A stretch of 64,000 nucleotides of DNA from Clostridium fessum (GTDB taxonomy: Bacteria; Bacillota; Clostridia; Lachnospirales; Lachnospiraceae), in NCBI RefSeq assembly GCF_003024715.1, contig NZ_PYLO01000002.1, positions 558,001 through 622,000 of the forward strand, in the 5' to 3' direction. Numbering within the stretch: position 1 is the stretch's first letter; every line of letters begins with the position of its first letter. This document shows, in pieces, positions 27,837 through 37,072 of the stretch. Both the position numbers and the translations under genes were made by a program. The notes under the pieces are model-generated. The model worked only from the letters and a program-made list of their open reading frames with translations. It made no database searches and was not told the origin of the DNA.

Positions 27837-27861
27837 GATTTTTTCTCTCTAAAATTACTAC

Positions 27862-29433
27862 CTATGAACAGTTACCCGCCGTTACCTCTTTGATCAGAAG
27901 CAGCCGCGCCCCTGCTCCGGCTTCCTCCCCGTCGATTTCATTCATTTCCCGCACCTGATCCACCGTCGTGTGGAATTTTTTTGCAATTTTCCACAGAGAA
28001 TCCCCCGGCTGCACAATATAACCCACAATCCCTGGCTGCTGCTCCCAGCGCTTTAAATCGAACGGCTGTGTCTGCACGGATGTAACCACCTCTTCCTGCA
28101 TCGGCTGGAATACAAGCAGTTCCACCGTGAGCTGCGCCTTGACCTCCGCCTCACCGCCGCCCAGCATCACCGCGCCGAGCTGTTCCAGCCCCAGATTCAA
28201 CTGCCAGACGCAGTCTTCCCGGATCCCCTCCGCCTCGACCGTGCCGGAAAATGGCAGAACCTCAGAAATTGCCCCGACCGGCGCCGCGTCATCATCCGTC
28301 AGATACAGGAGACTGACTTCCAGCACTCCCTCGATCGCCAGACCGTTTTCTGACGGGCGGCTCTCATCCAGCCGGACAATCCCACTGCTGTGGCAAATCT
28401 GCAGAATTCGATCCGGTTTCTGAAAAGAAACGCTTCCGCCCACTCGCATTTTGCAGCTGTTGCGCGTCAAAAGCCGGTCAAAGCACACCTCCCCCTGCTC
28501 GCTCACGACCTCGCAGCCGGTCGAATAGAGATCGCTTAAAAGTTCCACTGATTCTTCTTTATAAAGTCGGATGTCCAGCTCCAGCACCGCCTCCACTTCC
28601 ACTTCGCGCATCTCCCCATCGCTGTCCGGCTTTTTGTCCGCCTCTGCATGAAGAATCCGGACCCCGACCGCCGGGATCATCTCCTCCACCGCCTCCGAGA
28701 GTTCCACTTCACCGGAAAACGGAATACTCTCCTCCAACCACTGAACCGGCGTGTGCTCGCCCTCGCCGCTGTAAATCAGGAACACCGACAATTCACCGTC
28801 CAGATGCAGTTTTCCATCCAACGGGCGCACCGAAACATCCCGAAGACGCATCTCCTGCCAGAGAATCGTCTCAATATTCGGCTTATTTGCCGATACGCTT
28901 ACTTCCTCCCGGACCCGGTAGATATCTTTGCGCCGCACTGCAAGCGTCGCTGCCGGAACGCTTCTCTTCAGGACTTGCAGCCCCGCATCGTCCGTCTCGA
29001 CGTCCGCGGCAGCCTGCGCATCGACGCGGCTTTCCGCCCGCACCGTAAGCGTCAGCACCGCTTTGGCGCTCAGCTTGCGCGAATGAATCATGGTAATATT
29101 CAAATCTTCGATATTCCATACGATCTGCGTATAGTCGCGCTCCGAAAGCTCCGGCACATTGACCGTTTCCTCAAATGGAATCTCCCCGCCCATCGCCTGC
29201 AGCCCGCCCGACTCCCGGCGGTACAGCACCCGGAACACAAGCTTTCCCCGGATCAACACCTTTTCTCCCTGAATCCGTGAATTTTCTATCTGAACTTCCC
29301 CGTCTGACAGCAGTATCTGCACCGCATCATCCAGCGCATCCGGCACAATAAAATCATCATCCAGCGTCAGCTGCGACACCGCCGTCCCCCTCTGCCGATT
29401 CATATGTATCTCTTTTTTGATCAGCTCTATCAT
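27862..29433 (-). CDS. sipL: SPOCS (DUF3794)-LysM protein, SipL-like spore coat morphogenesis factor
   Basis: The 523-residue protein has repeated SPOCS/DUF3794 domains through most of its length (repeated pattern of KVLIRGKLVFRVLY then IPFEETVNVPE; VRLDESRPSENGLAIEGVLE then LPFSGTVEAE). A C-terminal LysM domain follows (GYIVQPGDSLWKIAKKFHTT). This architecture and length match SipL of C. difficile, which binds SpoIVA and is needed for spore coat assembly. I infer the same role. ATG at 29433 follows AAAGGGGCG, but that ribosome binding site is the 3' arm of a terminator-like hairpin. The stop lies close to an HP133 repeat. Confidence 0.8.
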   Translation of the reverse strand: MIELIKKEIHMNRQRGTAVSQLTLDDDFIVPDALDDAVQILLSDGEVQIENSRIQGEKVLIRGKLVFRVLYRRESGGLQAMGGEIPFEETVNVPELSERDYTQIVWNIEDLNITMIHSRKLSAKAVLTLTVRAESRVDAQAAADVETDDAGLQVLKRSVPAATLAVRRKDIYRVREEVSVSANKPNIETILWQEMRLRDVSVRPLDGKLHLDGELSVFLIYSGEGEHTPVQWLEESIPFSGEVELSEAVEEMIPAVGVRILHAEADKKPDSDGEMREVEVEAVLELDIRLYKEESVELLSDLYSTGCEVVSEQGEVCFDRLLTRNSCKMRVGGSVSFQKPDRILQICHSSGIVRLDESRPSENGLAIEGVLEVSLLYLTDDDAAPVGAISEVLPFSGTVEAEGIREDCVWQLNLGLEQLGAVMLGGGEAEVKAQLTVELLVFQPMQEEVVTSVQTQPFDLKRWEQQPGIVGYIVQPGDSLWKIAKKFHTTVDQVREMNEIDGEEAGAGARLLLIKEVTAGNCS

Positions 29434-29437
29434 AAAA

Positions 29438-29500
29438 AACGCCCCTTTCCAAACCGCACGCATTTCTCTCAAAGAAATTTATGCAGCCGAAAGGGGCGTT
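29438..29500 (-). terminator. cysE terminator hairpin overlapping the sipL ribosome binding site
   Basis: AACGCCCCTTTC (29438-29449) and GAAAGGGGCGTT (29489-29500) are a perfect 12-bp inverted repeat, with an inner ATTTCT/AGAAAT stem. On the minus strand the 3' arm GAAAGGGGCG carries the sipL ribosome binding site and is followed by T6 and then the ATG. Confidence 0.75.
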
Positions 29501-29515
29501 ATGAATAATTTTGTG

Positions 29516-30196
29516 TCAGGCTTTCTCCTGTCCTGCCCGCACTGCCTCCAGTTCCTTCCGCAGGTTTGCCGACTCTTCTCTAAGTTCCTGAAGCTCTTTC
29601 CGGAGCGCGTCGATCTGCTCTAAAATACGCTGATCGTCCTCGCCGATGATCATCTTCTGCTTCTTCGGCAGCGCCACGCCGTCCTTCTTGACCGGACGCG
29701 CCGGAATGCCGACAGCCGTGGTATTTTCCTCGAGCGGGCGGAGCAGAACCGCATTTGCCGCTACGGAACAGTTATCACCGACCTCGAAAGAACCGAGAAT
29801 CTTTGCGCCGGAACCGACCGTCACATTATTTCCCAGCGTCGGATGACGTTTACCCTTCTGTGTTCCGACACCGCCCAGCGTCACACCCTGGTAAATCGTA
29901 CAGTTGTCGCCGACCACCGCCGTCTCACCGATGACAACGCCGCAGCCGTGGTCAATCAGAATACCGTGTCCGAGCTGTGCACCCGGATGAATCTCAATCA
30001 ATGTAAAGAAACGTGCCACCTGTGAAATCAGGCGCGCAATGAAAAACATATGGTGCTCATAAAACCAGTGCGCCACCCGGTGCCAGATCAGTGCATGTAC
30101 GCCCTGATATAAAAGTAGTACCTCCAATGCATTTCTCGCAGCCGGATCGCGCTCCTGAACCGCTTTTACATCCATCCAAATATCTTTTAAAATCAT
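29516..30196 (-). CDS. cysE: Serine O-acetyltransferase
   Basis: The 226-residue enzyme acetylates serine for cysteine synthesis. The N-terminal helical domain is followed by the left-handed hexapeptide repeat: IEIHPGAQLGHGILIDHGCG, VVIGETAVVGDNCTIYQGV, TLGGVGTQKGKRHPTLG, VAANAVLLRPLEENTTAVGI and PARPV. The catalytic His/Asp lie in DHGCG. A C-terminal coiled coil (RILEQIDALRKELQELREES) extends the protein. No T-box or other leader is obvious. ATG at 30196. The 146 bases between it and the HD gene hold nothing I recognise. Confidence 0.95.
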   Translation of the reverse strand: MILKDIWMDVKAVQERDPAARNALEVLLLYQGVHALIWHRVAHWFYEHHMFFIARLISQVARFFTLIEIHPGAQLGHGILIDHGCGVVIGETAVVGDNCTIYQGVTLGGVGTQKGKRHPTLGNNVTVGSGAKILGSFEVGDNCSVAANAVLLRPLEENTTAVGIPARPVKKDGVALPKKQKMIIGEDDQRILEQIDALRKELQELREESANLRKELEAVRAGQEKA

Positions 30197-30342
30197 GTTT
30201 CTTCCCCTTTTACTGAACTGAATGACCTTTCCGTTTCCGCAAAATCTCAGAACCTATCATCCTTCTCTCCTCCGACAGCCATTCTTTCTGACTGGCTGCT
30301 GCAGTTTCTCATTGTCATCCTATGTTGTTTTTATGCTGCCGT

Positions 30343-30906
30343 TCATATATTTTGTAAACTACAACACCCTGCGATCCCGCCAAATACCTTGCCGCAGAGA
30401 CGCACATATTCCTGATATTCCGGTGTCTCATTCAAATCCTTCAAAAGGTCTATCATCGACGTGTAATACCACGCCTGTTTCTCTCTGTCCTTCATATTAA
30501 ACCGCTGCCAGAGCTCCTCCCCGACCAACAGATAGTCACGCGCCATGCTGCGGATATTGCTCAGCTTATCCGCCATCGTCAGGATCTTCTCCGCCGGACT
30601 CGCTGTTTTCAGATGTTCCAGCGTGTGCCCCTTGCGCTCAATCCAGGTTTTGGACTTATCCTCGCTCTCCGCCGCGACCAGATCCGCAACCCGGGTGCCA
30701 AACTCCTGTTTCAAATCCTCGTAGGTCACATCCGTGTCCTCGATCGTATCATGCAGAAGTGCCGCTACCAGTATCTCCTCATCGTTCGTCAGCATCGACG
30801 CAATCAGCGCCGTCTCCAGCGGATGAACGATATACGGAATTCTGGTTCCCTTCCGATGTGCGCCCTTATGCGCCTGTTCTGCGAATTTTGCCGCTCTGTC
30901 AATCAT
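30343..30906 (-). CDS. HD-domain (p)ppGpp hydrolase-like protein (MESH1/SpoT-N type)
   Basis: The 187-residue protein equals the hydrolase half of SpoT without synthetase or TGS/ACT domains. HD motifs: RKGTRIPYIVHPLETALI, LVAALLHDTIEDTD, and KILTMADKLSNIRSMARDY. Small alarmone hydrolases degrade (p)ppGpp; related HD proteins have other nucleotide substrates, so this is an inference. ATG at 30906. Gap to the upstream MscS gene is 43 bases. Confidence 0.85.
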   Translation of the reverse strand: MIDRAAKFAEQAHKGAHRKGTRIPYIVHPLETALIASMLTNDEEILVAALLHDTIEDTDVTYEDLKQEFGTRVADLVAAESEDKSKTWIERKGHTLEHLKTASPAEKILTMADKLSNIRSMARDYLLVGEELWQRFNMKDREKQAWYYTSMIDLLKDLNETPEYQEYVRLCGKVFGGIAGCCSLQNI

Positions 30907-30949
30907 GGTTGTTCCTCTGTCTATATTGCTTATACTGTTTAAACGATTG

Positions 30950-31840
30950 CTACTGTTTCAAATGTATATCCATCTTGTTGTATGGAATTTCGATGCCCGC
31001 CTCGTCAAATGACAGCTTGATCTGTTCCAGAATGTCCCATCTCGTCTGCCAGTAATCGGCCGTCTCTACCCAGCCCCGGATACCAAGCACCACGCTGCTG
31101 TCGCCCAAGCTGTCCACAAATACCTTGATGTCCTCGTCCTTCTTCACCATCGGATGCTCCCGGTAAACGCGCTCTAACACCGCCTTTGCCGTCCGGATAT
31201 CCGCCTCATAGGCAATACCGACCTTGAGCTCCAGCATCCGCTTGTCCATCGCCGTCACGTTGGTCACGGTTGAGTTTGAAAGGGTGCCATTCGGGATGGT
31301 AATTGCTTTATTATCGGTTGTCAGGATAGTCGTGTAAACCAGCCCGACCATCGAAACCCTTCCCTCCCCGGACGGGGAAATGATATAATCCCCCACCCGG
31401 AACGGTTTCATAATTAAAATCAAGAGTCCGCCCGCAAAGTTTCCAAGACTCTGCTGGAGCGCCAAACTCAGCGCAAGACCTGCCGCGCCAAGAACCGCCA
31501 CAATCGAGGCGCTGTCCATGCCAAGCTGCCCTGCAATCATAAAAAGCAGGAATACATTCATCACAAACTGGGTCAGCGCCCGCAGGAAACGAGTCACACC
31601 CACATCCATACCGGCATGCTCCATCGAGCGGGACAGCATCTTCTCGATCATCGAAATGACCTTACGTCCAATCAGGAAAATGATGAGCGCCACCAGTACC
31701 TTCTGTCCCAATGCCATAAGCCCCGGGCCAATCCGGTGCATGATCGCAGCCATCGTATCCACGTTCAAATTTGCCGGATCCGATAGTGACTCTGCTACCG
31801 CCGCGATCTCCTCGCCTGTCAGCTCTGCCGCTGTTGCCAT
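30950..31840 (-). CDS. mscS: Small-conductance mechanosensitive channel
   Basis: The 296-residue protein has three N-terminal transmembrane helices. TM3 carries the Gly/Ala-rich pore pattern (SIVAVLGAAGLALSLALQQS, then LGNFAGGLLILIMKPF). The beta domain follows with GDYIISPSGEGRVSMVGLVY and ITIPNGTLSNSTVTN. It releases osmolytes on hypo-osmotic shock. It follows glgB by 21 bases and precedes the HD gene by 43 bases. Confidence 0.93.
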   Translation of the reverse strand: MATAAELTGEEIAAVAESLSDPANLNVDTMAAIMHRIGPGLMALGQKVLVALIIFLIGRKVISMIEKMLSRSMEHAGMDVGVTRFLRALTQFVMNVFLLFMIAGQLGMDSASIVAVLGAAGLALSLALQQSLGNFAGGLLILIMKPFRVGDYIISPSGEGRVSMVGLVYTTILTTDNKAITIPNGTLSNSTVTNVTAMDKRMLELKVGIAYEADIRTAKAVLERVYREHPMVKKDEDIKVFVDSLGDSSVVLGIRGWVETADYWQTRWDILEQIKLSFDEAGIEIPYNKMDIHLKQ

Positions 31841-31861
31841 CTATTTCATTCCTTCCTGTAC

Positions 31862-34384
31862 TTACTCTTTTCCCACCTTTTTATCCAGACCTTCTTCCAA
31901 TCCCGCCTGTCGTCTCGCAATCGAGGACAGACTGATAATCTTGGAGGAAAGCCCCGCCTTCGCCTCTGCCAGCTTATCTGAAATACCCGCCAGGCGTTCT
32001 GCTGCCGCAGCAGCTGTCCCCCCGGCTTTTCCATTGAATGCCGCCGCTGCATCCGCCATCATGCTCTGGAGATCGGTTTCAGCCTTTTCTTTTACACTCT
32101 TAGTGCTGTGGGTCGTCTTTTTCGTCTTCGCCGGTTTTTCTTTCTTCTCCGGCTCCGTCGGCGTGCAGCTGAAGACACTGATGCCAAGCGGCGCCAGCTG
32201 GATCGTGATGGAATTTTCCTTTCCATCACATTCCTCTGCCTTCGAGGACTTCATACGCGGATTGACCTTTCCGCTTCCGCCGAACTTCTCCGCATCGCTG
32301 TTGAAAATCTCTTTGTATTTTCCCTTAAACGGTACGCCGACCGTCAGCTTCTCATGCAGCTGCGGGGCAAAGTTGCAGACAAAGAGCAGTGTCTCATCCG
32401 CGCCGCGCCGGAGAAATGCAATGATATTGTCCGCTGCATCCATGCAGTTGATCCACTCGAAGCCTTCCGTCTGATAATCTTTCTGATAGAGTGCCGGATG
32501 GCTGGTATAAAAGTGATTTAACTCCTTCACATACTCCTTCATCTGGCTGTGGATCGGATACTGCAGCAGCTCCCACTCGATCGATGCATTCTCATTCCAC
32601 TCATCCATCTGGGCGAAATCCTGTCCCATGAAGAGGAGTTTCTTGCCCGGATGTCCCATCATAAAACCGTATGCCGCCCGCAGGTTCGCAAACTTGTCCT
32701 CAAACGTCTGTCCCGGCATCTTATTGACCAGGGAACCTTTTCCGTGAACCACCTCGTCGTGTGAGAAGACGAGGACGAAATTTTCACTGTAGGCGTAAAT
32801 CATGCTGAAGGTCAGCTCATTGTAGTGGTGGCACCGGAAATATGGATCCTGCTCCATATAGCCCAGAAAATCGTTCATCCAGCCCATGTTCCATTTATAA
32901 TCAAAGCCAAGACCGCCGTTCTTCACGTCACCGGTAACCTTCGGCCATGCCGTCGATTCCTCGGCAATCAGAATCGCGCCGTCCTTGCGTCCCCTGAAGA
33001 CAGAGTTCAGATGCTTTAAGAACTCGACCGCCTCCAGATTCTCATGACCGCCGTACATATTGGCAATCCATTCACCCGGATTCTTGCCATAATCCAGATA
33101 CAGCATCGACGCCACCGCATCAAACCGGATGCCGTCCGCGTGATAGCGGTCCGCCCAGAACATCGCATTCGCAATCAGGAAGTTTGAAACCCCCGGTCTG
33201 CCGTAGTTGTAGATCAGCGTACCCCAGTGCGGATGCGCCCCCTGTCTCGGATCCTTGTGCTCATAGAGGCAGCTTCCGTCAAACTGCGCCATGCCCCATG
33301 CATCACGCGGGAAATGTGCCGGAACCCAGTCAAGGATAACGCCAATCCCCTGTCCGTGCAGGTAATCCATAAAATACATGAAATCATCCGGTGTGCCGAA
33401 GCGGCTGGTCGGTGCGTAATATCCCGTCACCTGATAACCCCACGAAGCATCCAGCGGATGTTCCATGACCGGCAGAAGTTCCACATGGGTATACCCCATT
33501 TCCTTCACATATTCCGCCAGCTTGACCGCGATCTCACGGTAATTGTAAAACTCCGATCCGACAATCTCGCGTCCTCTCTTATCCACCTCGGTCGGTTTTC
33601 GCATCCAGGAACCGAGATGTACCTCATAGATCGACATCGGCGCCGTCTTCGTGTCGAGCGCCGCCCGTTTCTTCATCCAGTCCTGATCGTTCCATTTATA
33701 TTCGTCCAGATCCCAGACGATGGATGCCGTGTTCGGTCTAAGTTCCGCATAGTTCGCATACGGATCCGCCTTCAGCGCCGGGTCGCCGTTCTTGAACTTA
33801 ATTTCATATTTATAAACAGCGCCCTTTTTTAGCTCCGGGATAAAAATCTCAAACACGCCCGAATCTCCCAACCGCCGCATCTGGCTGCGTCTGCCATCCC
33901 ACAGGTTGAAATCACCGACGACACTCACGCGCATCGCTTCCGGCGCCCAGACTGCAAAATAGACGCCGCTCACACCTTTGACCGTCATCGGATGCGCGCC
34001 CATCTTATTATAAATGCTGTAGTGGACGCCCGCCTCGAATTTCTTCAAATCCGATTCCGTAAACTGCGGTGCAAAGGAATACGGATCGTGTATCTCGCTT
34101 AACGTACCATTATCATAAAACACAAGGAGGGTATAATCCGCCAGAGTCTTGCGCGGAATCAGCGCCGCAAAAAAGCCAGTCTCGTCCGCCATCTCCATCT
34201 GGTATTGCTTGCCGGTTGCCGAAAGTTTGACCGTAATATCGCGCGCCGTCGGAATAAACGCCTGTACCAGCATTCCCTCCGGCGTCATATGGGCTCCCAG
34301 CATCCGGTGCGGGTTTGCCGCTTCCGAATAGACAATTTCTTCAATTCCAGCCCAGTCCATCAGATCGTATAATGTTTTATCCAT
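31862..34384 (-). CDS. glgB: 1,4-alpha-glucan branching enzyme
   Basis: The 840-residue GH13 enzyme makes alpha-1,6 branches in glycogen. It has an N-terminal CBM48 domain (NPHRMLGAHMT), a second near GVYFAVWAPEAMRVSVVGDF, and a barrel with intact motifs: VILDWVPAHF, DGIRFDAVASML, ILIAEESTAWP, LVFSHDEVVHG. After the normal C-terminal domain there is a 105-residue extension, first Lys/Glu/Pro-rich then Ala-rich and helical, that I do not recognise. ATG at 34384; promoter is at 34430-34458. Confidence 0.95.
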   Translation of the reverse strand: MDKTLYDLMDWAGIEEIVYSEAANPHRMLGAHMTPEGMLVQAFIPTARDITVKLSATGKQYQMEMADETGFFAALIPRKTLADYTLLVFYDNGTLSEIHDPYSFAPQFTESDLKKFEAGVHYSIYNKMGAHPMTVKGVSGVYFAVWAPEAMRVSVVGDFNLWDGRRSQMRRLGDSGVFEIFIPELKKGAVYKYEIKFKNGDPALKADPYANYAELRPNTASIVWDLDEYKWNDQDWMKKRAALDTKTAPMSIYEVHLGSWMRKPTEVDKRGREIVGSEFYNYREIAVKLAEYVKEMGYTHVELLPVMEHPLDASWGYQVTGYYAPTSRFGTPDDFMYFMDYLHGQGIGVILDWVPAHFPRDAWGMAQFDGSCLYEHKDPRQGAHPHWGTLIYNYGRPGVSNFLIANAMFWADRYHADGIRFDAVASMLYLDYGKNPGEWIANMYGGHENLEAVEFLKHLNSVFRGRKDGAILIAEESTAWPKVTGDVKNGGLGFDYKWNMGWMNDFLGYMEQDPYFRCHHYNELTFSMIYAYSENFVLVFSHDEVVHGKGSLVNKMPGQTFEDKFANLRAAYGFMMGHPGKKLLFMGQDFAQMDEWNENASIEWELLQYPIHSQMKEYVKELNHFYTSHPALYQKDYQTEGFEWINCMDAADNIIAFLRRGADETLLFVCNFAPQLHEKLTVGVPFKGKYKEIFNSDAEKFGGSGKVNPRMKSSKAEECDGKENSITIQLAPLGISVFSCTPTEPEKKEKPAKTKKTTHSTKSVKEKAETDLQSMMADAAAAFNGKAGGTAAAAAERLAGISDKLAEAKAGLSSKIISLSSIARRQAGLEEGLDKKVGKE

Positions 34385-34429
34385 ACATACGCCCCCTTGC
34401 GTTCCTTTGTGGTTTTTGGTTTTAGCTTC

Positions 34430-34458
34430 ATTTTAGCATCCCGCGCCCAATAATACAA
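34430..34458 (-). promoter_or_regulatory. Promoter of glgB
   Basis: On the minus strand TTGTAT (34453-34458) and TAAAAT (34430-34435) are separated by 17 bases, with an extended TG before the -10. Confidence 0.6.
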
Positions 34459-34508
34459 TCATACACTTCAAAACATTTATGAATTTTCCCGAAATTTCGT
34501 GAAAAAAC

Positions 34509-34537
34509 TTGATAAATCAAGGCATCTCATATACACT
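34509..34537 (+). promoter_or_regulatory. Promoter of lepB
   Basis: TTGATA (34509-34514) and TACACT (34532-34537) are 17 bases apart. The resulting leader of about 140 bases would include the decayed HP133 repeat. Confidence 0.5.
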
Positions 34538-34539
34538 AT

Positions 34540-34660
34540 TATGTCAGAAGGTTACCATTTACAGTAGCCTATTACTGCTCATGCGTTGCACAAACGTTAC
34601 TGCCGTAGCAGACACCTTTGGAACTGAAAGTGCCATAAGATAACGTCACACAGACAGCAA
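34540..34660 (-). repeat. Decayed HP133 element in the lepB leader
   Basis: CACCTTTGGAACTGAAAGTG and CCATAAGATAACGTC match hairpin 2 and the linker of HP133 subtype 1 with several changes. The rest is hard to align. Confidence 0.5.
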
Positions 34661-34681
34661 CAGCAGAGAGAGGAGATATAT

Positions 34682-35446
34682 ATGGAAGATCAAGATAGAG
34701 ACCATATTTCGTCCCGAAGCAATTTCTCCGGGCGTTCCGATCAGGAACTGGATGAGATGCTCGATGAACTCCGCGCCGGAAAAATCGGCATCAACCAGCC
34801 AGGCCAGAACTCTTCGGAACACGATTTGGAAGATACGCCCGAAGAGAACAACAACGCTTCAGGTACCGGAAATGCCGCAAAATCCAAGAAGGGCAAGAGC
34901 CGCAAGGAAGGCTTCAATCTCAAGGACGAGGTCATAAGCTGGATTCAGGTTCTGGTTGCCGCCGCTATTATCGCATTCTGCGTCAACCATTTCATCATCG
35001 CCAACAGCGAAGTCCCGACCAGCTCGATGGAAACGACCATCATGGCTGGCGACCGCGTCATCGGCTCACGGTTAAGCTACAAATTCGGAGATCCGCAGCG
35101 GGGTGACATCGCCATTTTCATTTATCCGGATGATGAAGCGAAAGGCATCAAAACGTACTATGTCAAACGTATCATTGGTATGCCGGGCGACACGATCGAC
35201 ATCGTAGACGGCAAGGTATACTTAAATGGTTCCGATACACCGCTCGACGAACCGTATCTGCATGAACCGATGGAACCGGAGGAACCGCAGCACTACGAAG
35301 TGCCGGATGGCTGCTATTTCATGCTGGGCGACAACCGGAACTATTCCAACGACGCCCGCCGCTGGACGCACAAATACGTCAAGCGCGACAAACTGGTTGC
35401 CAAGGTACTGTTCCAGTATTTTCCGAAGATCCAGAAACTGAATTAA
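34682..35446 (+). CDS. lepB: Signal peptidase I
   Basis: The 254-residue protein removes signal peptides from exported proteins. An 80-residue charged cytoplasmic N-terminus precedes a single transmembrane helix (WIQVLVAAAIIAFCVNHFII). The catalytic Ser is in SEVPTSSMETTI and the Lys in YYVKRIIGMPGDTIDI; the signature GDNRNYSNDARRW is near the end. The long acidic N-terminus is common in clostridia. ATG at 34682 follows AGAGGAGATATAT. The aspartate kinase gene follows by 35 bases on the same strand. Confidence 0.95.
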   Translation: MEDQDRDHISSRSNFSGRSDQELDEMLDELRAGKIGINQPGQNSSEHDLEDTPEENNNASGTGNAAKSKKGKSRKEGFNLKDEVISWIQVLVAAAIIAFCVNHFIIANSEVPTSSMETTIMAGDRVIGSRLSYKFGDPQRGDIAIFIYPDDEAKGIKTYYVKRIIGMPGDTIDIVDGKVYLNGSDTPLDEPYLHEPMEPEEPQHYEVPDGCYFMLGDNRNYSNDARRWTHKYVKRDKLVAKVLFQYFPKIQKLN

Positions 35447-35481
35447 CCCAATATTTACTTTAGGAAGGAACAAAGAACATC

Positions 35482-36801
35482 ATGAAGAAAGTAGTAAAGT
35501 TTGGCGGAAGTTCCCTCGCCAGCGCAAAACAGTTCAAAAAAGTCGGAGATATTATCCGTGCTGATAAATCCAGACGCTACGTTGTACCGTCTGCTCCGGG
35601 CAAACGCAACAAAAATGACACCAAAGTAACCGATATGCTCTATGCCTGCTACGAGGCAGCTTCCACCGGCGCAAGCTACGGCAAGCTTCTCTCCGCCATC
35701 AAAGAGCGCTATGAGCAGATCATCGACGGTCTGGAGTTGAATTTAAACCTCGATTATGAGTTCAAGACCATCGAGGAAAACTTTATCGCAAAAAAAGGCA
35801 GCGATTACGCAGCTTCCCGCGGTGAGTATTTAAACGGTATCATCATGTCCCATTACCTGGGCTATGAGTTCATCGATGCAGCCGAGGTAATCTTCTTTGA
35901 CGAGAATGGTACATTCCTGTCCGAGAAAACCAATGAAGAGCTGTCCGAACGCCTCGCGCACACTGAGCGCGCCGTCATCCCAGGCTTCTACGGGTCCAAT
36001 CCGGACGGCACGATACACACCTTCTCCCGCGGTGGTTCGGATATCACTGGCTCCATCGTAGCCCGCGCGATTCACGCAGACCTCTACGAGAACTGGACCG
36101 ATGTATCCGGTTTCCTGGTAACCGACCCGCGCATCGTGGAAAATCCGGTTCCGATCGAGACCATCACCTACAAAGAACTGCGTGAACTGGCTTACATGGG
36201 TGCCAGCGTCCTTCATGAGGATGCCATCTTCCCGGTACGCCGCGAGGGCATCCCGATCAACATCCGCAACACCAACAAGCCGGAGGATCCGGGTACACTC
36301 ATCGTCGAGAATACCTGCCGGAAGCCGAAATACACCATCACCGGTATCGCCGGAAAGACTGGTTTCTGCTCTGTTACCATCGAGAAAGCGATGATGAACT
36401 CCGAAATTGGGTTTGGGAGAAAAGTTCTGGGTGTCTTCGAGGACTGCGGTATTTCCTTCGAGCATATGCCGTCCGGAATCGACACGATGACCATCTTCGT
36501 ACACCAGTCCGAATTCGAACAGCATGAGCAGTTCGTTATCTCCAACATCCACCGCGCGGTACAGCCGGATTCCATCGAGCTTGAGTCCGATTTAGCACTC
36601 ATCGCCGTCGTAGGACGCGGCATGAAGTCCACCCGCGGCACTGCCGGACGCATCTTCTCCGCTCTGGCACACGCCCGCATCAACGTCAAGATGATCGACC
36701 AGGGTTCCAGTGAACTCAACATCATCATCGGCGTGAAGAACGCAGATTTCGAGGCGGCTGTGAAAGCGATTTATGATATTTTTATTACGGCGGAGCTGTA
36801 A
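35482..36801 (+). CDS. lysC: Aspartate kinase
   Basis: The 439-residue monofunctional enzyme phosphorylates aspartate as the first step toward lysine, threonine and methionine. The kinase domain begins KKVVKFGGSSLASAKQFKKV and contains FSRGGSDITGSIVARAIHAD. Two ACT regulatory domains follow (GFCSVTIEKAMMNSEIGFGR and ALIAVVGRGMKSTRGTAGRI). Feedback by an amino acid is expected from the ACT domains. ATG at 35482 after AGGAAGGAACAAAG. A strong terminator follows the stop. Confidence 0.93.
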   Translation: MKKVVKFGGSSLASAKQFKKVGDIIRADKSRRYVVPSAPGKRNKNDTKVTDMLYACYEAASTGASYGKLLSAIKERYEQIIDGLELNLNLDYEFKTIEENFIAKKGSDYAASRGEYLNGIIMSHYLGYEFIDAAEVIFFDENGTFLSEKTNEELSERLAHTERAVIPGFYGSNPDGTIHTFSRGGSDITGSIVARAIHADLYENWTDVSGFLVTDPRIVENPVPIETITYKELRELAYMGASVLHEDAIFPVRREGIPINIRNTNKPEDPGTLIVENTCRKPKYTITGIAGKTGFCSVTIEKAMMNSEIGFGRKVLGVFEDCGISFEHMPSGIDTMTIFVHQSEFEQHEQFVISNIHRAVQPDSIELESDLALIAVVGRGMKSTRGTAGRIFSALAHARINVKMIDQGSSELNIIIGVKNADFEAAVKAIYDIFITAEL

Positions 36802-36825
36802 GAGCAAATTTTAAAGTTATTAAGA

Positions 36826-36873
36826 TAAAAAGTCATCTTTGAGACAAACAAAACATCTCAAAGATGACTTTTT
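36826..36873. terminator. Terminator after aspartate kinase
   Basis: AAAAAGTCATCTTTGAGA and TCTCAAAGATGACTTTTT form a perfect 18-bp inverted repeat with a short loop, followed by T residues in both directions. Confidence 0.9.
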
Positions 36874-36943
36874 ATAATTTTATCTTTATGATATACTAAT
36901 ACAGCTACCACCCCTAGACAGGTGCAGAAAGGGGGTGTGCCAT

Positions 36944-37030
36944 TTTGAATATATTTCTGTCTTTTCTTGTGTCCGTCGTGGCAAGTGTAATCGCCTATTA
37001 CATATGCAAGTGGTTGGACGGACATCGTTA
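36944..37030 (+). CDS. 28-residue membrane peptide, candidate type I toxin
   Basis: A TTG start with GGGGG nine bases upstream opens a 28-codon frame ending at TAG. The product has a hydrophobic helix (NIFLSFLVSVVASVIAYYI) and a short charged tail (CKWLDGHR). This layout, and a WLD-type end, match short membrane toxins of type I systems (Fst, TxpA and related). The gene is framed by a TATACT -10 at 36892-36897 and a perfect bidirectional terminator at 37073-37106. An antisense RNA antitoxin is expected on the opposite strand but cannot be shown by reading. It could instead be a small regulatory membrane peptide. Confidence 0.6.
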
Positions 37031-37072
37031 GGTAGTCAGCCAGAGGCTTAAGCCACCTCGCCCAAATGGAAT

